Below are positions 1 to 12,395 of a DNA stretch of 60,000 nt, piece by piece (the stretch's first letter is position 1; every line of letters begins with the position of its first letter). The notes beneath the pieces were generated by a model that worked only from the letters and a program-made list of their open reading frames with translations, was not told the origin of the DNA and did no database searches. Position numbers and translations under genes: made by a program. Source of the DNA: Polytrichum commune. Its lineage: Eukaryota; Streptophyta; Polytrichopsida; Polytrichales; Polytrichaceae. The stretch lies in NCBI GenBank assembly GCA_950295325.1, contig OX485805.1:44790758-44850757 (forward strand). Direction: 5' to 3'.

Positions 1-1297
1 CATTCTCAATGCCAACATCACAAATGGGGCCCCATCCACATGGCTAGGTCCTTGTGCCCATATTTGTTTGTTGCTTGTAGAGTAACATGCGGCTAGGCTA
101 GCCTTGTGAGATATATTTTTGGATTTTTCACCCTAGTAAGCCCCGTGCTAAGAGTATTGGATACCGGATAGAGAGGTAACCCAAGGTCATTTTCATACCC
201 CAAACATCGAACCCATGTTCGGATCGAGCCTACAATAACATTTGAATCACTAAACTTTTACCCCAAAACCTTTCCCTCGGGTACGATGGGCCCACAAAAC
301 AACCTAGTGAAGTTGAGTAATGCTATGGTGTTGGCTATTGAGCCTAGAGCAAGGCCTATATTTTGAGGGTTTTGAGCACATAGCTCATTACAACACATGT
401 CTTTATGGTGTTTGTTGTTTAGCTACAAGCCTTTCCATAGACCACTCAAATATAGGTGTCCAACATAGAAGAGTCACAACATATGGCCTACATACCTTAC
501 TACCCTTTATCATCCTCTCGATGCAGATGCTCAACCAATGAATGGGGAGAAAAGTTGCTTGTTACATATATACCGGTTGAGTTTGAGAAATAACCGGTTG
601 AAGATCAAGACTTCAAGAGAAATACCGACCATTCTAGAGGAATCTATATAATATTCCTCATTTCAATAAAGAAAAACCAAAAGATGTCAACATTAACCGC
701 TTGCAGTGTGTATGTTTGACAAGTTTCATTTGAACGTTCAACTTCAATTCCAAAGGGTTACGCGACATTTTCAGAAACAAAGATGAATGTCAATTGGCAT
801 CTACATTTTCTTCCAAAACGGTCACCTCTATGTCACATGCCTAGTAGTACGTGTTGTTTCAATCTCTAACGTGTGGTTTTTTTCTTCACGAGTCACACCG
901 CATGCCAAATTCTAAATCGTACGTGTCATTTGACATGCATCTATTTTTGGGTGCAAGTTTTTGTGTGTCAAATGTCAAAAACTTGCAAAAACTTTGTCAA
1001 AAATACACACTGACTGGTTGGACTCGGCAACACTACCTAGCTAGGATCTCACCTGATTATGAACAAAAATCTCTCTGGATGCTGTGTTCAACTACAGCCG
1101 TGTTGCATGCTTTTTGGTGATTGCCAATTTGTGTGTTGTAAGGCCCAATTGGTACTCTCTCCTCCTTTCTTGTACCTTGCTTCCCCTTTACCCTTTCCCA
1201 AAACCTGGATGGGTCACTTCTCCATATCCTTGAGTCAGCAAGGCACACCCTTCAAGCAAATTAGTTAAACCTCTCAATAAGCACACAGTAAGCATCT
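1..1297. other. intergenic, no gene seen
   Basis: No open frame here resembles a protein. The longest (851-1120 +, 89 codons) has no recognisable motif or splice context. About 370-445 holds a minus-strand copy of a dispersed repeat, described separately. Confidence 0.6.
370..445 (-). repeat. dispersed repeat, 'ACACCTATATTTGAGTGGT' family
   Basis: The reverse complement carries GACACCTATATTTGAGTGGT followed by a run ending near AAACACCATAAAGACATGTG. Recognisable relatives lie at about 13350-13470 (+), 16435-16545 (+), 23900-24005 (+), 4650-4690 (-) and 40650-40712 (-). The shared block is about 70-110 bp, so this is probably the end of a transposon family. Confidence 0.55.
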
Positions 1298-1996
1298 GAT
1301 TTAGTGTGGTATTAAAATTGGTGTGCATATGTTAATTATGACCCCTTCCCACTTGACTTTACCAAATAACCAAGTGTTTCCTAAAAACCAGGTAAAGCTC
1401 CCTCGGTTATAGCAGAGGCGTCCGGCTATCTCAGTGTGCCTTCAAGAACTTGCTCCGGATATTTTCAAGTAGGTCATAGTTAAGTAGCTTTCACACATGT
1501 TCATTGTTTTATCTACCAAGCAATGAACGTTGGGTAGTTTTTGTCCCATCCCCAAATGCCTTCCTACTCACCTATCTTACCATTGGTTTTTTGTTAATGA
1601 AGCTCCTCGTGCCCTCATAGCTAAGACTAAATAACAACCAAGTTCCAATCACAAGGGCAGGAGGCGACACTTTTAAAGCTCCTATATTCTTGCCTCATGT
1701 TTAGGTACCGATGGGAGGGAGGGTTGGTGCTGGAAGGTTAGAACCTCCACTTTTAAGCCATGCCACATCATTTGCCAACTAGGCTCGGCACTAGACAATG
1801 TCGATGGTGTGAAGGCCAGGTTGTTAGAACCAACTTTTAGTCTTAGCTAAAGTCAGGTGGGAAGGGGGCATTAGAGTGGTCTGTGTGATTTGTTATGTAA
1901 CATCAATTGTCATATGACACCCTTTTTAGTTGTCACCCAATGATCGCAAGACAATTAACGTGGGTCAATGGTGGATAGTGCAGGCCACACTAAATC
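1298..1996. mobile_element. foldback / inverted-repeat element ~0.7 kb
   Basis: GATTTAGTGTGG at 1298-1309 is the exact inverse of CCACACTAAATC at 1985-1996. A second, inner inverted pair exists at 1342-1360 (ACCCCTTCCCACTTGACTT) and 1849-1868. There is no coding capacity. The right end (about 1895-2010) resembles 52420-52530, so at least two family members are in the window. I could not fix a target duplication, so the ends are approximate. Confidence 0.5.
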
Positions 1997-2009
1997 ACAT
2001 ATTTAGTGT
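1987..2009. repeat. imperfect palindrome ACACTAAAT...ATTTAGTGT, copy 1
   Basis: A 23-bp near-palindrome at the right end of the foldback element. The same design recurs at 22931-22954, 53151-53173, 53479-53501, 53608-53629 and 53770-53792, so it is a family hallmark rather than chance. Confidence 0.6.
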
Positions 2010-2415
2010 AATTGTCTAGTATGACTTTGAGACTCTTGAACACAACATGGCAAACAAGTTAAAATACATGTCGGTGGACACATTGATGGCCATTTTTCTT
2101 TTTCCTTTCTTTTCTTGACTCTTAGATGTTTTCAAGGGAGTTGCATGACATTATTGAGCCTTCACACTTCGTTCCACGAACCTAAGAATGAGCTAAGGCT
2201 TGTGGCGGGATGATGTCCTTTAGATCCTCCTCCATTTGTATTCATCATTTAATATGGGAGGGGTTTGATAAAAAAAAAGATTCACATGGCACTTGCCATT
2301 CACTATCTAGCAACAATTGGAGCTTGATCCCAATAATACCTACAAAATCATAATATTCAAGACACCACAACTAAAGAATATACATTATATCATATAGAAT
2401 CATCAATGACACTTA

Positions 2416-2432
2416 TATATATATATATATGT
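2416..2432. repeat. AT microsatellite
   Basis: A run of about eight AT dinucleotides. No other feature is seen between 2010 and 2725. Confidence 0.7.
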
Positions 2433-2725
2433 ATATAGCAAACATAAAACAAGTGCTCTTAAACCCTTCCGTATGACATCTTGAAGTCCGTAGCGGATTC
2501 TTGGATCTTTATGGGTCAATGGTTAAGAAAATCATTTATTTGAATATGAAAGTCAACATCCTCAATGATTAGGTGAGTCGAGTCCTTGTATATATAGGGG
2601 CACACGGAATGGAAAGTTATGATCACAAAAATTGGATGTCAAAGTAGTTGACTTTGCTCGTTGTCCCCTCCACGTGAGCCAAATGACTTGTTAATTGTTC
2701 ACAAGATCCATACACTTACATATTA

Positions 2726-3222
2726 GGGCCACTTCACACACGAGCCAAGAGCCGTGACCATGAAATTGTGAGAGTCCAAAAGAAAGTGTCCAAAGGCCGT
2801 CCCAAGACACCTCCAAAATCATGTAGTGTGGTCACGGACCCTCAAGTGTAGTGTGAAGCCATATGTGACCGGGCCCTCACCCAAATGCTATTTCAATGAA
2901 TTTCTATTCATGCAGGTCCTCACACATGATAAAATAGAATAAGCCAACAGTTGTAAACGTTCGGAGTGCCATGGTCTCCCGATTTTGTGTAGGCCTACGT
3001 CCAAGAGATGGTTTTGAGAAATAGTCCAAGTGACCATGAACATGACCCATTCGATGCCATGTAGAAATCCATGTAGACTTTACATCCATCTTGCATTCAC
3101 ACACTCCGTTGGTCCCTCGAGTGTAGTGTGAAACAAACTTGGACCGGCTCTGCCTTTTCCACCAACGAGAGTGCTTGAAATGTACTGGTCACGGGCTCTC
3201 AGTCTCATGTGTGAAGTGGCCC
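2726..3222 (+). mobile_element. Tourist-like MITE, copy 1 (497 bp)
   Basis: Terminal inverted repeats begin GGGCCACTTCACACACGAG and end CTCATGTGTGAAGTGGCCC. The element is flanked by TTA at 2723-2725 and TTA at 3223-3225, the 3-bp target duplication typical of PIF/Harbinger-mobilised MITEs. Open frames inside are shadows of non-coding repeat. The copy is very similar to those at 4784-5280 and 5362-5846. Confidence 0.85.
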
Positions 3223-4783
3223 TTATAAATGCTATGACCGGAATCCAACATGTTCCGACATTTGACATATAATGATTGATGACTTGAAGCAACCGGTGAC
3301 ATCATATGAGTCTTTCTTTTACTTTAGTAATGACAATTTTGTCATGTACAAGCAAACTAAGTACACACATAAGTCATTGTTTCCTCTCAAAGTACAAGAC
3401 TTCTTGAAGGAGATTCCCACACCTTTGCCACCGTATGTGGGACTATTATTCTTTAACATGTGTGGATTAATGTTTTCTAAGAAATTGTTTATTTGAATGT
3501 CTAGAATCTAGTTGTGTATGCTTTTCACATGACGTGTTGTGTGCTCGACTTGATGTGTTGATGCGTATTTGTGCAATAATTGTACGATAAACTCTACATA
3601 TGGCACTAACTTTTATCATGGTTAATCCATGTTAAAGCCATAAGTCATGCCTTGCATTATAGGTAGTGAGGGGGAAGATTGGTCAATAGATATTTGCAAC
3701 ATGTTCAACAATCAAATGTAAAATGATTTTCTCAATTTGAAAAATATGAAATTTTTTAAAGGCCAATGTCACATGCTCATCCCACCCATAAAATCCATGT
3801 ATGACCATTAATTACTAAGAGAGACAATCTTCTAAAGTCCTCGTTCACTTGGTTTTTGAAGGTGGGAAGGGGTTTGGAGTGTTGGTCTCCAAACACATTT
3901 CAAGGATCACCAAGTGAGTTGAAGGAAGCTAAATGGATAGTGATAATAGAATAAGTATGTGTCCACCTCGTTTCATCATTTCATTCTATAGACACCCTTA
4001 CTTATTTCAACTTTGCCAGATTTGCACCATTTCTACAAGTATTTGAAAACATCTACAATTTGCACTCAATGGATAAAAATTAGAACACACTTGGATGTTG
4101 TGGGTGAGATGAGTGTGCAACTTTACTCCCATAAAATCCTTGAAAGCTGAATTGTTGATTTGATCGAGAGAAAGAAACTTACGATGATTGTTGGAGCCGC
4201 TCTTAGGGTGGGGTGGGGTCTACACTAGGGACAAAGAAAACTTCAAAACTGAGGTAGATCCTATTGGTTGAGAGAAAATTTTGGACCCAAAAAGTCTGTA
4301 AGAAGGTACGAGGAAATAAAGTGGCGATAATGTGGCATTACACTCTTGCTGAAGACATGTGGGTGTTATTTGAGTCATCTGTCATGATCTCCAACTTCTA
4401 CCCATCAAATTTACACAATGAAAGGTATGTTGCATTAGTAAATCTAGGTTGATTTTTCAATGAAAATTGGACCTCCCCTAGTGTAGTTATGGTTTTCAAA
4501 AGCGCATGTTTGGTGATTCTTAATCGAAAACATAGGTCCTCCCAAGTGTTTTCATTGTTGAGTTTGGAGTAGTCAATAAAAGTCAAAGACGTAGTCCAAC
4601 TTCTATTAAACATATGTATTTACAAAATTTGTTCTTTGATCCTCATCAAACCACACACCAATCAAATCTAGGGGGGGGGTCTGTTTATAAAAAAAAAAAA
4701 AAACAAATAACACCCACAAAACCTAAATCTCAGCGTGCCCGACTCAAGGAAATATTCATCCTATTTTTAGAAACCAATATTTA
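3223..4783. other. intergenic, no gene seen
   Basis: Nothing resembling a gene is visible. About 4650-4690 carries a degraded minus-strand copy of the dispersed 'ACACCTATATTTGA' repeat, next to a G run (near 4671) and an A run (near 4690). Confidence 0.6.
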
Positions 4784-5280
4784 GGGCCACTTCACACACG
4801 AGACTGAGAGCCCGTGACCATTACACTTCAAGCACTCTCATTGGTGGAAAAGGCGGAGCCGGCAAGTTTGCTTCACACTACGCTTGAGGGACCAACGTAG
4901 TATGTGAATGCAAGGTGGATGTAAAGTCTACATGGTTTTCTACAAGGCATCGCATGGATCATGTTTCATGGTCACTTGGATTATTTTCTAACACCACCTC
5001 TTGGAGGTAGGCCTAACACAAAACTGGGAGACCATAGCACTCCGAATGTTCACAACCGTTGATTTATTCTATTTTATCATGTGTGAGGACCTGCATGAAT
5101 AGAAACTCATCGAAGTAGCATTTGATTGAGGGCCCGATCACATATGGCTTCACACTACACTTGAGGGACCGTGACCACACTACATGATTTTGGAGGTGTA
5201 TTGGGACAACCTTTGGACACTTTCTTTTGGGCTCTCACATTTTCATGGTCACGGCTCTTGGCTCGTGTGCAAAGTGGCCC
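4784..5280 (-). mobile_element. Tourist-like MITE, copy 2, inverted (497 bp)
   Basis: This is the same element as copy 1 in the opposite orientation: it starts GGGCCACTTCACACACGAG, reads the complement of the copy 1 interior, and ends GCTCGTGTGCAAAGTGGCCC. The flanks are TTA (4781-4783) and TCA (5281-5283), one mismatch in the target duplication. Confidence 0.85.
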
Positions 5281-5361
5281 TCAAGCTTGGGTCCAATCTT
5301 GAGTCCGAAAAGAAGATTGGGTCCAATCTTGGGTGTTTTGGGCCCCGACCAGACCCTTTAA

Positions 5362-5846
5362 GGGCCACTTCACACATGAGCCAAGAGCCGTAACCATGAA
5401 ATTGTGAGGGCCCAAAAGTGTCCAAAGGCCGTCCCAAGACACCTCCAAAATCATGTCGTGTGGTCACGGATCCTCACATGTAGTGTGAAGTCATATGCGA
5501 CCGGGCCCTCAATCACATGCTATTTCAATGAATTTCTCTTCATGCGGGGTCCTCACACATGATAAAATAGAATAAACCAACGGTTGTGAACGTTCAGAGT
5601 GCATTGATCTCCCAGTTTTGTGTAAGGCTTACCTCCAAGAGGTGGTTTTTGAAAATAGTCCAAGTGACCATGAAACATGATCCATTCAATGCCACGTAGA
5701 AATCCATGTAGACTTTACATCCATCTTGCATTCACATACTCCCATGGTCCCTCAAGCGCAGTGTGAAGCGAACATGAACCGGTTCCGCCTTTTCCACCAA
5801 TGAGAGTAATGGTCACGGGCTCTCAGTCTCGTGTGTGAAGTGGCCC
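5362..5846 (+). mobile_element. Tourist-like MITE, copy 3 (485 bp)
   Basis: Same orientation as copy 1, with matching ends and TAA flanks at 5359-5361 and 5847-5849. It lies 81 bp from copy 2 in the opposite orientation, so transcription across 4784-5846 would give a long hairpin RNA. Its right end is about 205 bp upstream of the polymerase start codon at 6051, so it sits in that gene's promoter or leader. Confidence 0.85.
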
Positions 5847-6050
5847 TAAGTTAGGATTTTTGGTTACAGTGTTTCTGCCATTTTCTGATCCCTATTAGAA
5901 TGGCATAGACTTGAATTATTAGTTGCAAAATTTACTTGTGTCCATTCCATTCTAGTAAACCCTAAACCCTTGACCCCAAGAATCGATGAGAAGCGCGAGG
6001 GTTTCACATTCCACACCATCATGCCTTTGATCTAGACCAAATAGATTGCC

Positions 6051-9000
6051 ATGGCGGCCTTTCGACATGCTGATGCTTGTTCCCGAGTAGTGGCGCACTT
6101 CGTACGTTTTTAAAATTTTTGGCTTTTTATTCCTCCGCCAATTGGTATTTCTATGTAATTCTTATTTTGCACTTTCGGATTTCATACTCATAGGGAGGAT
6201 TGATCTCACTGTGTTCGTTCATGGATCTGCATGTGAACATTTAGGTTATGATTTGCGCTGGATGGCACTCTTTTGGTCTAGTGATGCATCCTGTTGAATT
6301 CAGAAATTGACGGATAGAAATTGTTGCCAAACCTTCCTTTTAGCTTGTTAGGATGATTCCATGCGCCAGTTTCTGCTTCGCTGTGGATTTTTCGAATTCT
6401 GTTGAATTGCCCGAATGAATCTGTAACAAGAGATCGATTTCAATTTTTTAATCATGAATGTGCTTCCATTATACTGTAGAGCATATCTTCTCTCTGGATC
6501 TGCCAGGGATGTGCACTATAGGTTTTCTATGGCGAGTTCTATCCTCTCAATTGATAAACATGTTATTATCAGGGTTTTGCCTTTTGATTCCTTATGTTAA
6601 AAGTGAGGTCTTAGTACAGATGCTATGCAAGAATTTGCTTGAGTCTTCCCGTTACCTCTGGAGATTAGTAGCATAAACTCAAGACAAGGATGTTTACTGT
6701 TGAGAACTGAATGAAGTTTTTTCAGTAGGGATGTCATGTAACGTGGCTTCTTCCATGTAGATTGCTGTAGATGGCCCCTGGTTAAATGGCTTGCCGCCAT
6801 TTGGCTATTGCCGTATGTGTAATTTGTTTCCTATTTCTTTCTAGTTCTTGATTGCTTCATTTTCATTTCTTTGTATTGAGTATGTAACTCTAAAAGCTTT
6901 GGATTATCCATCTGTCTTGATTCTTATTTCTGGTTACCTTTATTTGTATGTGTTGTCTGAACATCGATACTGTCAAGGATATAGTTTCAACATTTCATGA
7001 CCAGTAAGTGTTGGCTTGTTAGTAATCTTGATCTCAATTGGAGTGCAGGATGTTGATTGCTTCTATGCTCAATCAGAAGTTTTGCGCCGACCTTCTTTGC
7101 GGGGAAGGCCTGTTGGTATCACTCAGGTACACAACATCACCTGAATGGAGCAAACCATTTTCTGGAACTGATAGGCTATACGAATTTATGGTTACAATTA
7201 GGTGGGCTTTTTTGGAGCCATGTGGTTGAAACAATACTGACATGTGGAGTACAAATTGTTCTTCAGAAATTTCTGGTGGTCACATGTAATTACATAGCTC
7301 GAGCACTTGGCGTGCCGAAGATGGCTTCGATTGAGGAAGCGAGAAGGAGGTCAGTGTTATTCTGGTTGTAGAATGCAGCCAAGTATGGCGTCTTCAACTT
7401 CTGGCCTATGATGATCAGGAAAACTCATAATGATAGTGAATTTACAGCATTTTCTCACATGATGCTGTATGAAGGTGGAGATAGGCAGACACTGCTAATA
7501 GGGTCTGGATTTGTGGGCTTGGGTATCTTTTTGCCTTTACAGGTGTCCAGACCTTGTACTGATCAATGGGGAGGACCTAACCCCTTATCGTGCAGCCAGC
7601 AAGCGCATCATGGCACTTTTAGGGAGATTCGGAACTGTGGAGAGGTACTAGTTGTGTGCCTTCTTTGGGTCTGGTTATCTATTCACATTTTATCTGATTT
7701 GTTCTTTTTGTTTAGAACTGAGGGCTGGTTCAAGACTATTGACAGTGTCCTGGGTGCAAATTTGAATGAAGATAGTTACCAGCAGGTCCAGGTCATACAA
7801 AAGATGCCATTTAAAGAAAATAGAGTTATTTGTTTATTTATTTCTGGTATAGAAGTCAATGTATTGTAGAAATCAGGGACTATCTGGAGATGTTAAGCAA
7901 TTAGGGACACTTTACACTAGAGCTTGAAGGCCTGTGATTAGTTAAACTTGAATATCTCATTGGTGGACAAGGCTGAGACTGCCCCACTTCAGTTCACACC
8001 AGAGCTTGAGTGCCTAAGGGACCAAGGAAGTTTGAATGGATGAATGACCTACATGGAGTCCTTCATCGCATGCAATGGATAATGTTTCATGGTCTACCGG
8101 GTTTTGCATGAGGCCCACCTGAATGAGGTGGGTCTAACACAAAACCAGGAGACCATGGCACTTCAATATTTCACAACCCTTGATTTAATTATAATTTATT
8201 GTGTAGAAGGGCCCACATGAATAGGATAGTAATGAAACAGAAATTGGTTTAGAGCACAGTTTCGCATGTCCTTAGACTACAGATGAAGGCCCAAACCACA
8301 CAAATTTCAGTTTCAATTTTCCATGGTATGGCCTTGGGATGGGTTTCGAGAGTCCTCACAACTCCCATGGTCTTGGCCCTTTGCTGTAGTCTACAGTGGC
8401 TCTCAGTCTGGTGAGATGGTGATATTCCTTCTGTTCACTGGTGTTCTGTACAAATTTGCAACTTGTGGGTGTCTTCCAGATTGGGGCTTGATGAAGGAGC
8501 AGTTGATATTACTGCAGAGGTCAAAGCAAGGGTTGCATCTGGTGCAATACAACATGGCTTCTCAGGCCTTCTTATAGATTCTTGCTACACAGCTTCCACA
8601 AAAGTTTCACCCAGTGGAGCTTCAGAGTCCAGGGAATTTTCAGAAAAGAAGGATGTACATGGAGAAGACACTGAGATTACAAAGCACATTCAGGAAGGTT
8701 TTGCAATGACTGATGGAAACAAGCTCCTTATGGTTGGCAGCCAGCTTGTCACTGAAATTCGAACAGCTCTGGAGACAGAAACAGGATTTCAAGTTTCTTG
8801 TGGAGTTGCTCATAATGTACGCCCTTAAAATTCCTGACGTTTCTGACAAGTCTTTTGTGAATATAGTGTAGATATGCATCTATTATTATTGGTGCTGTTT
8901 CTGTGAACTAGCTCAACTGACCGTGCAATATTTTTTTCCTTGTTGCAGAAAATGCTGGCCAAAATGGCTTGCTCTGTGAACAAGCCTAACAAACAGACAA

Positions 9001-12000
9001 TTCTTTTGGACTCAGCTACTTTGGAATTTCTTTTACCTATGTCTGTACGGAAGGTCAGTATCTCTAAAAATTGTTATGAATTTGCAACTTGCACACTGTC
9101 ATTTTTGATGTCGATAGATCCTGATGTGATTTGGGGCTCCTAATTCCTGAGTTAAACTCTGACTTGGTGACATTGGTTGTTGGCAGCTTCCTGGTGTGGG
9201 GCATAAAATGGAAGCTTCTTTGAGAGATATCAATGTTGAAACTGTGGCTGATCTTCAGAACGTCACCACAGAGCAACTCTCAAGTCTGTAAGTGCCCCTC
9301 TTGTACTCATGCACTTCTGGCAAGATACCCTACATGAAGGTCAGATTAGGCGTAAATTGGCGATGTTTGGCCAAAATTGCCACATGTCATCATGTGAGTG
9401 GTTGCAACATCTCAAAAGATGATATGGAAATTGTTTTGTAGTGCCCAATCGGACCTAAATGTCTGGTAATCTCTGGCCTTTGTTAATCAACCCCTTTTTT
9501 CAAAGATGGGCGCTTGCACAAGGTTTCTCCTAAATGTATTGGGTCTTGATAGATTGGTCAGAATGAGGTCTCTTATCTTGGGACCTTTGATCTCTTGGTC
9601 TTAATGAAATTTGAGTCATCACTGACATTTGCCATTTTGAGATCAGGGCTCCCTTTGGGTGTGTGTTGAAGCTTTTATAATGTTCAATGTCAAGCATGAG
9701 CACCAAAGCAGAAGAATTCCATCAGACCATGTGTGCTTACATTCACTACAAAAGAATTGGGGACAGATGTCAAATCTGAAAGAGGTTGGGTTGACAAATT
9801 TGAGTCACATGGCTGTGATGTAGAGCACAGGTTTGGAGAACGGATAGGTGTATTCTTGTACCATGCATGTAGAGGGTATGATCCCAAGCCAGTGCACAAC
9901 AAAGGTCCTCCTAAGTCACTATCAGTGGAGGATTCTTTTCGAAATTGCACCACTTTGAAACAAGTTGAGGTATGGCTGTGGTTTGTTGACTTCCATTTTT
10001 GGGTTCCAGATCCTAGTGTGGATAGATTAAGGATGAAGTTCCCAAAACTATCAGTTGAATGTTGTGAACGATCGTGCACATGAGGTTTATCGACTAGGGG
10101 CATTAAAGAAAATCTGGTTTATCTGTGCAGAAGTCTAACAGCTGTAAGAAGATGTGTCCATTGCAATTGTTATGTTCAGAAGCTTATGAATGTTCTGGAG
10201 AATGGCAGGCTATCATGAGATCACTTGCCCCAGATTTGGTGCGTCGGGTGGATGAAGATAAGGAAGAATTTGAGCGTGTACCAAAGCTACTCACTGTTAA
10301 ATGGCGTACAAAAGCAATAATGTAAGCCAAGTCTCTTCACAAAATCACCCCAGTGCATGCTCAATAGTACCATGTGTTGGTAAAGCCAGACATCTTTGCC
10401 ATTGTAGATGAGTGTTTCTGAAAATTGAGTCTGGAGAAGTGGCAAAGGTTCATGAATTTGCCATGTTGGTTTTATTCTTGGCTTGAATAGTGCTCACTGC
10501 AACAAAGCATTTTATTTTGTCAATCTATATACACATAAGTGGAGGAGTAAGGTTTTGTGGTCCTCCATTTAGGAACTAATAGACACAATTCAAGGAATAT
10601 TTACAATCAATTGACAGATTCGCAGAGTGGAAGTTAGTGGGACATGGTGCTAATTGTGATTGCCATGGATCTGTAGGTTAACAATATATCATCTTATATC
10701 TGCTATGACTTCAGGAAGTCAGGATTGCATCCTCACTATTTTTTGTAGGTGAAATGAGATCCATCCATGCTAGTGTTCTTTGGATGCTTGGCTTATAATT
10801 GTGCTTCGCCATTGATGCAGGCCATTCACAAGTGTATCGGGTCCCATGCCTGCAGACCTTCTTTCAACCACTCTGGCTATGAACAAGAGAAGTGAAACTG
10901 CAGTGGAGGCAGGAATGAGACTTGTTTCGCGATACTTTGGTGCTAAACCATTCCACATGGTGGTTCTAAATATTGGGGCTACTGGATTTACTGAGACCAA
11001 TGGTGGCACCTCACCTGCTGGTGACATTAGGGTATTTCTACAGACTCCTAGAAAGAGTTCTCTGACTGGTCCCAATTTAGAAAAAGAATCCATCAATCTA
11101 GGTATGCAAGGACAAGAGGGCTCAAGGGAGGTAGGAGGAGGAGGACCAGACAAGGATGTTTCAGTTCTTCAGCTGCAAAAGGCACTGGTATCTTCATCAA
11201 AAGTTGTCAGCAAGTATGAAGCGAGGATTCGACGAGAGGGACCTTTCTTTAAAGAAGCAGCACCTTCATGGAAATGTGAAGGCACAGGATTTGGCGTAGA
11301 AGGACAAGACGAATTTGCATCAGATTTATCCGAAAGAAGTGATGGTAAGCAAATCAATTTCATAGAGGGTTATTTTTTGGTGTCTAGTGATTTCTCATTC
11401 TTAAAAATCATGTACTAAGAGTGTTACTTGCTTGATGAGAGATGACTTCTTGGTTGCCACCAGTGTGAATTATGGTGTTGCTCCATCCTCAAGTTAGTCT
11501 AATTCTATGTGTAATTCCGAAATGGGCATCATGAGAATTACGGGGACCTCCTTTCAAAGGTGAACACCTTGAACGGGCGCTAACAAGCCAACCTGCACCT
11601 TATCACCCTTAAGGGCAAGCCCCTAGATTCCCACATGGTTGGTTAGAACGTCCAGGTTCACCCCACTATAATTGGCTCATCCATTGTGCCTCCAAGCACT
11701 ATTCTGGCCTTAGGTGGCTTAATCTCAGTGGTCCCATGGGATCCAGGTTAAGGCCTTGGGTCTAAGTCACTCCCTCCTGCTTGATGAGCATAGAAATGAA
11801 TATTGGAAGTTTCTGAAGAATGATGATGCCTAAGACATACCATTTAGATACTGTGCCCATCTTTTTGTCTCTTCAGGCGAGTGTAGATCCCACACCACTT
11901 GATCTTAAATGTCGCAGAATATGGCCATGTCATGGTTATTTCTTGAAAAAATGGGTGTTGTTTGGTGCAGACAATGAAGGGGATGATAATTTGTTGGAAG

Positions 12001-12395
12001 AGAGCTCGGTGCATCCGGGTTGGAAAGGGGGGAGCAGTCATGGCACAGAAACAGGAGAATTCATTGAGTTGGAGACTATGCCACACCCACGAGAGGCGGT
12101 GGATGTGGCTTCCCCTGATGTACAAGGAGATTCCCTTAGTACAGGATCAAAGTGTAAATGGTGTGGACAATTAGTTGAACAAAGTGAGCAGGCACAACAA
12201 GAGCACGAGGACTATCACTTTGCGCTAAGCTTACAGGAGGACAGCAGAGGCTCAAATTCTATGAAAGTGGTGACAGGTAAGTCAAGTTATGGGACCCCAA
12301 AAAGCAGGGAGAAGCCTCGCACGCACATATCTCCGACCTCAAAACGACCAAAGTCACGCAATGGTACTTTAGACGATTTTATATTGCGGAGATGA
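6051..12395 (+). CDS. POLI: Y-family translesion DNA polymerase, iota type, with UBZ and PIP-like tail (11 exons)
   Basis: Exons: 6051-6101, 7049-7126, 7267-7349, 7543-7644, 8480-8816, 8949-9053, 9187-9287, 9831-9969, 10209-10321, 10821-11344, 11971-12395; 685 aa, all phases join. It bypasses DNA lesions at stalled forks in the nucleus. Seen: HFDVDCFYAQ (metal-binding D18), RLGLDEG (D109/E110), and the finger stretch QKFLVVTCNY, which matches pol iota rather than eta or kappa. Next come SCGVAHNKMLAK, the helix-hairpin-helix LPGVGHKM at about 253, and a little-finger domain (about 300-400) with PPKSLSVEDSF. The tail has a C2H2 UBZ (C606, C609, H623, H627, then FALSLQ), very like the pol eta finger, and ends TLDDFILRR, a degenerate PCNA box. 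Animal pol iota instead carries UBM motifs. The start is the only ATG that joins HFDVD in phase. Family call strong; the last exon may be alternatively spliced. Confidence 0.88.
7904..8402. mobile_element. diverged MITE in polymerase intron 4
   Basis: A degraded relative of the 490-bp MITE family. The left end is GGGACACTTTACACTAG after TTA (7901-7903), and the interior shares the 'accaggagaccatggcactt' block. The right end is near CTACAGTGGCTC. It fills most of the intron between exons 4 and 5 and ends about 78 bp before exon 5. Confidence 0.6.

Noticed and set aside
5184-5467. Open frames on both strands with similar 'HGHGSWL' peptides
   Set aside because: They are the two inverted MITE copies read in the same sense, not genes.
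9690-10103. 137-codon minus-strand open frame
   Set aside because: It is antisense to polymerase exon 8 and its flanking introns, and has no motif of its own.
10770-11153. 127-codon minus-strand open frame
   Set aside because: Shadow of polymerase exon 10 on the opposite strand.
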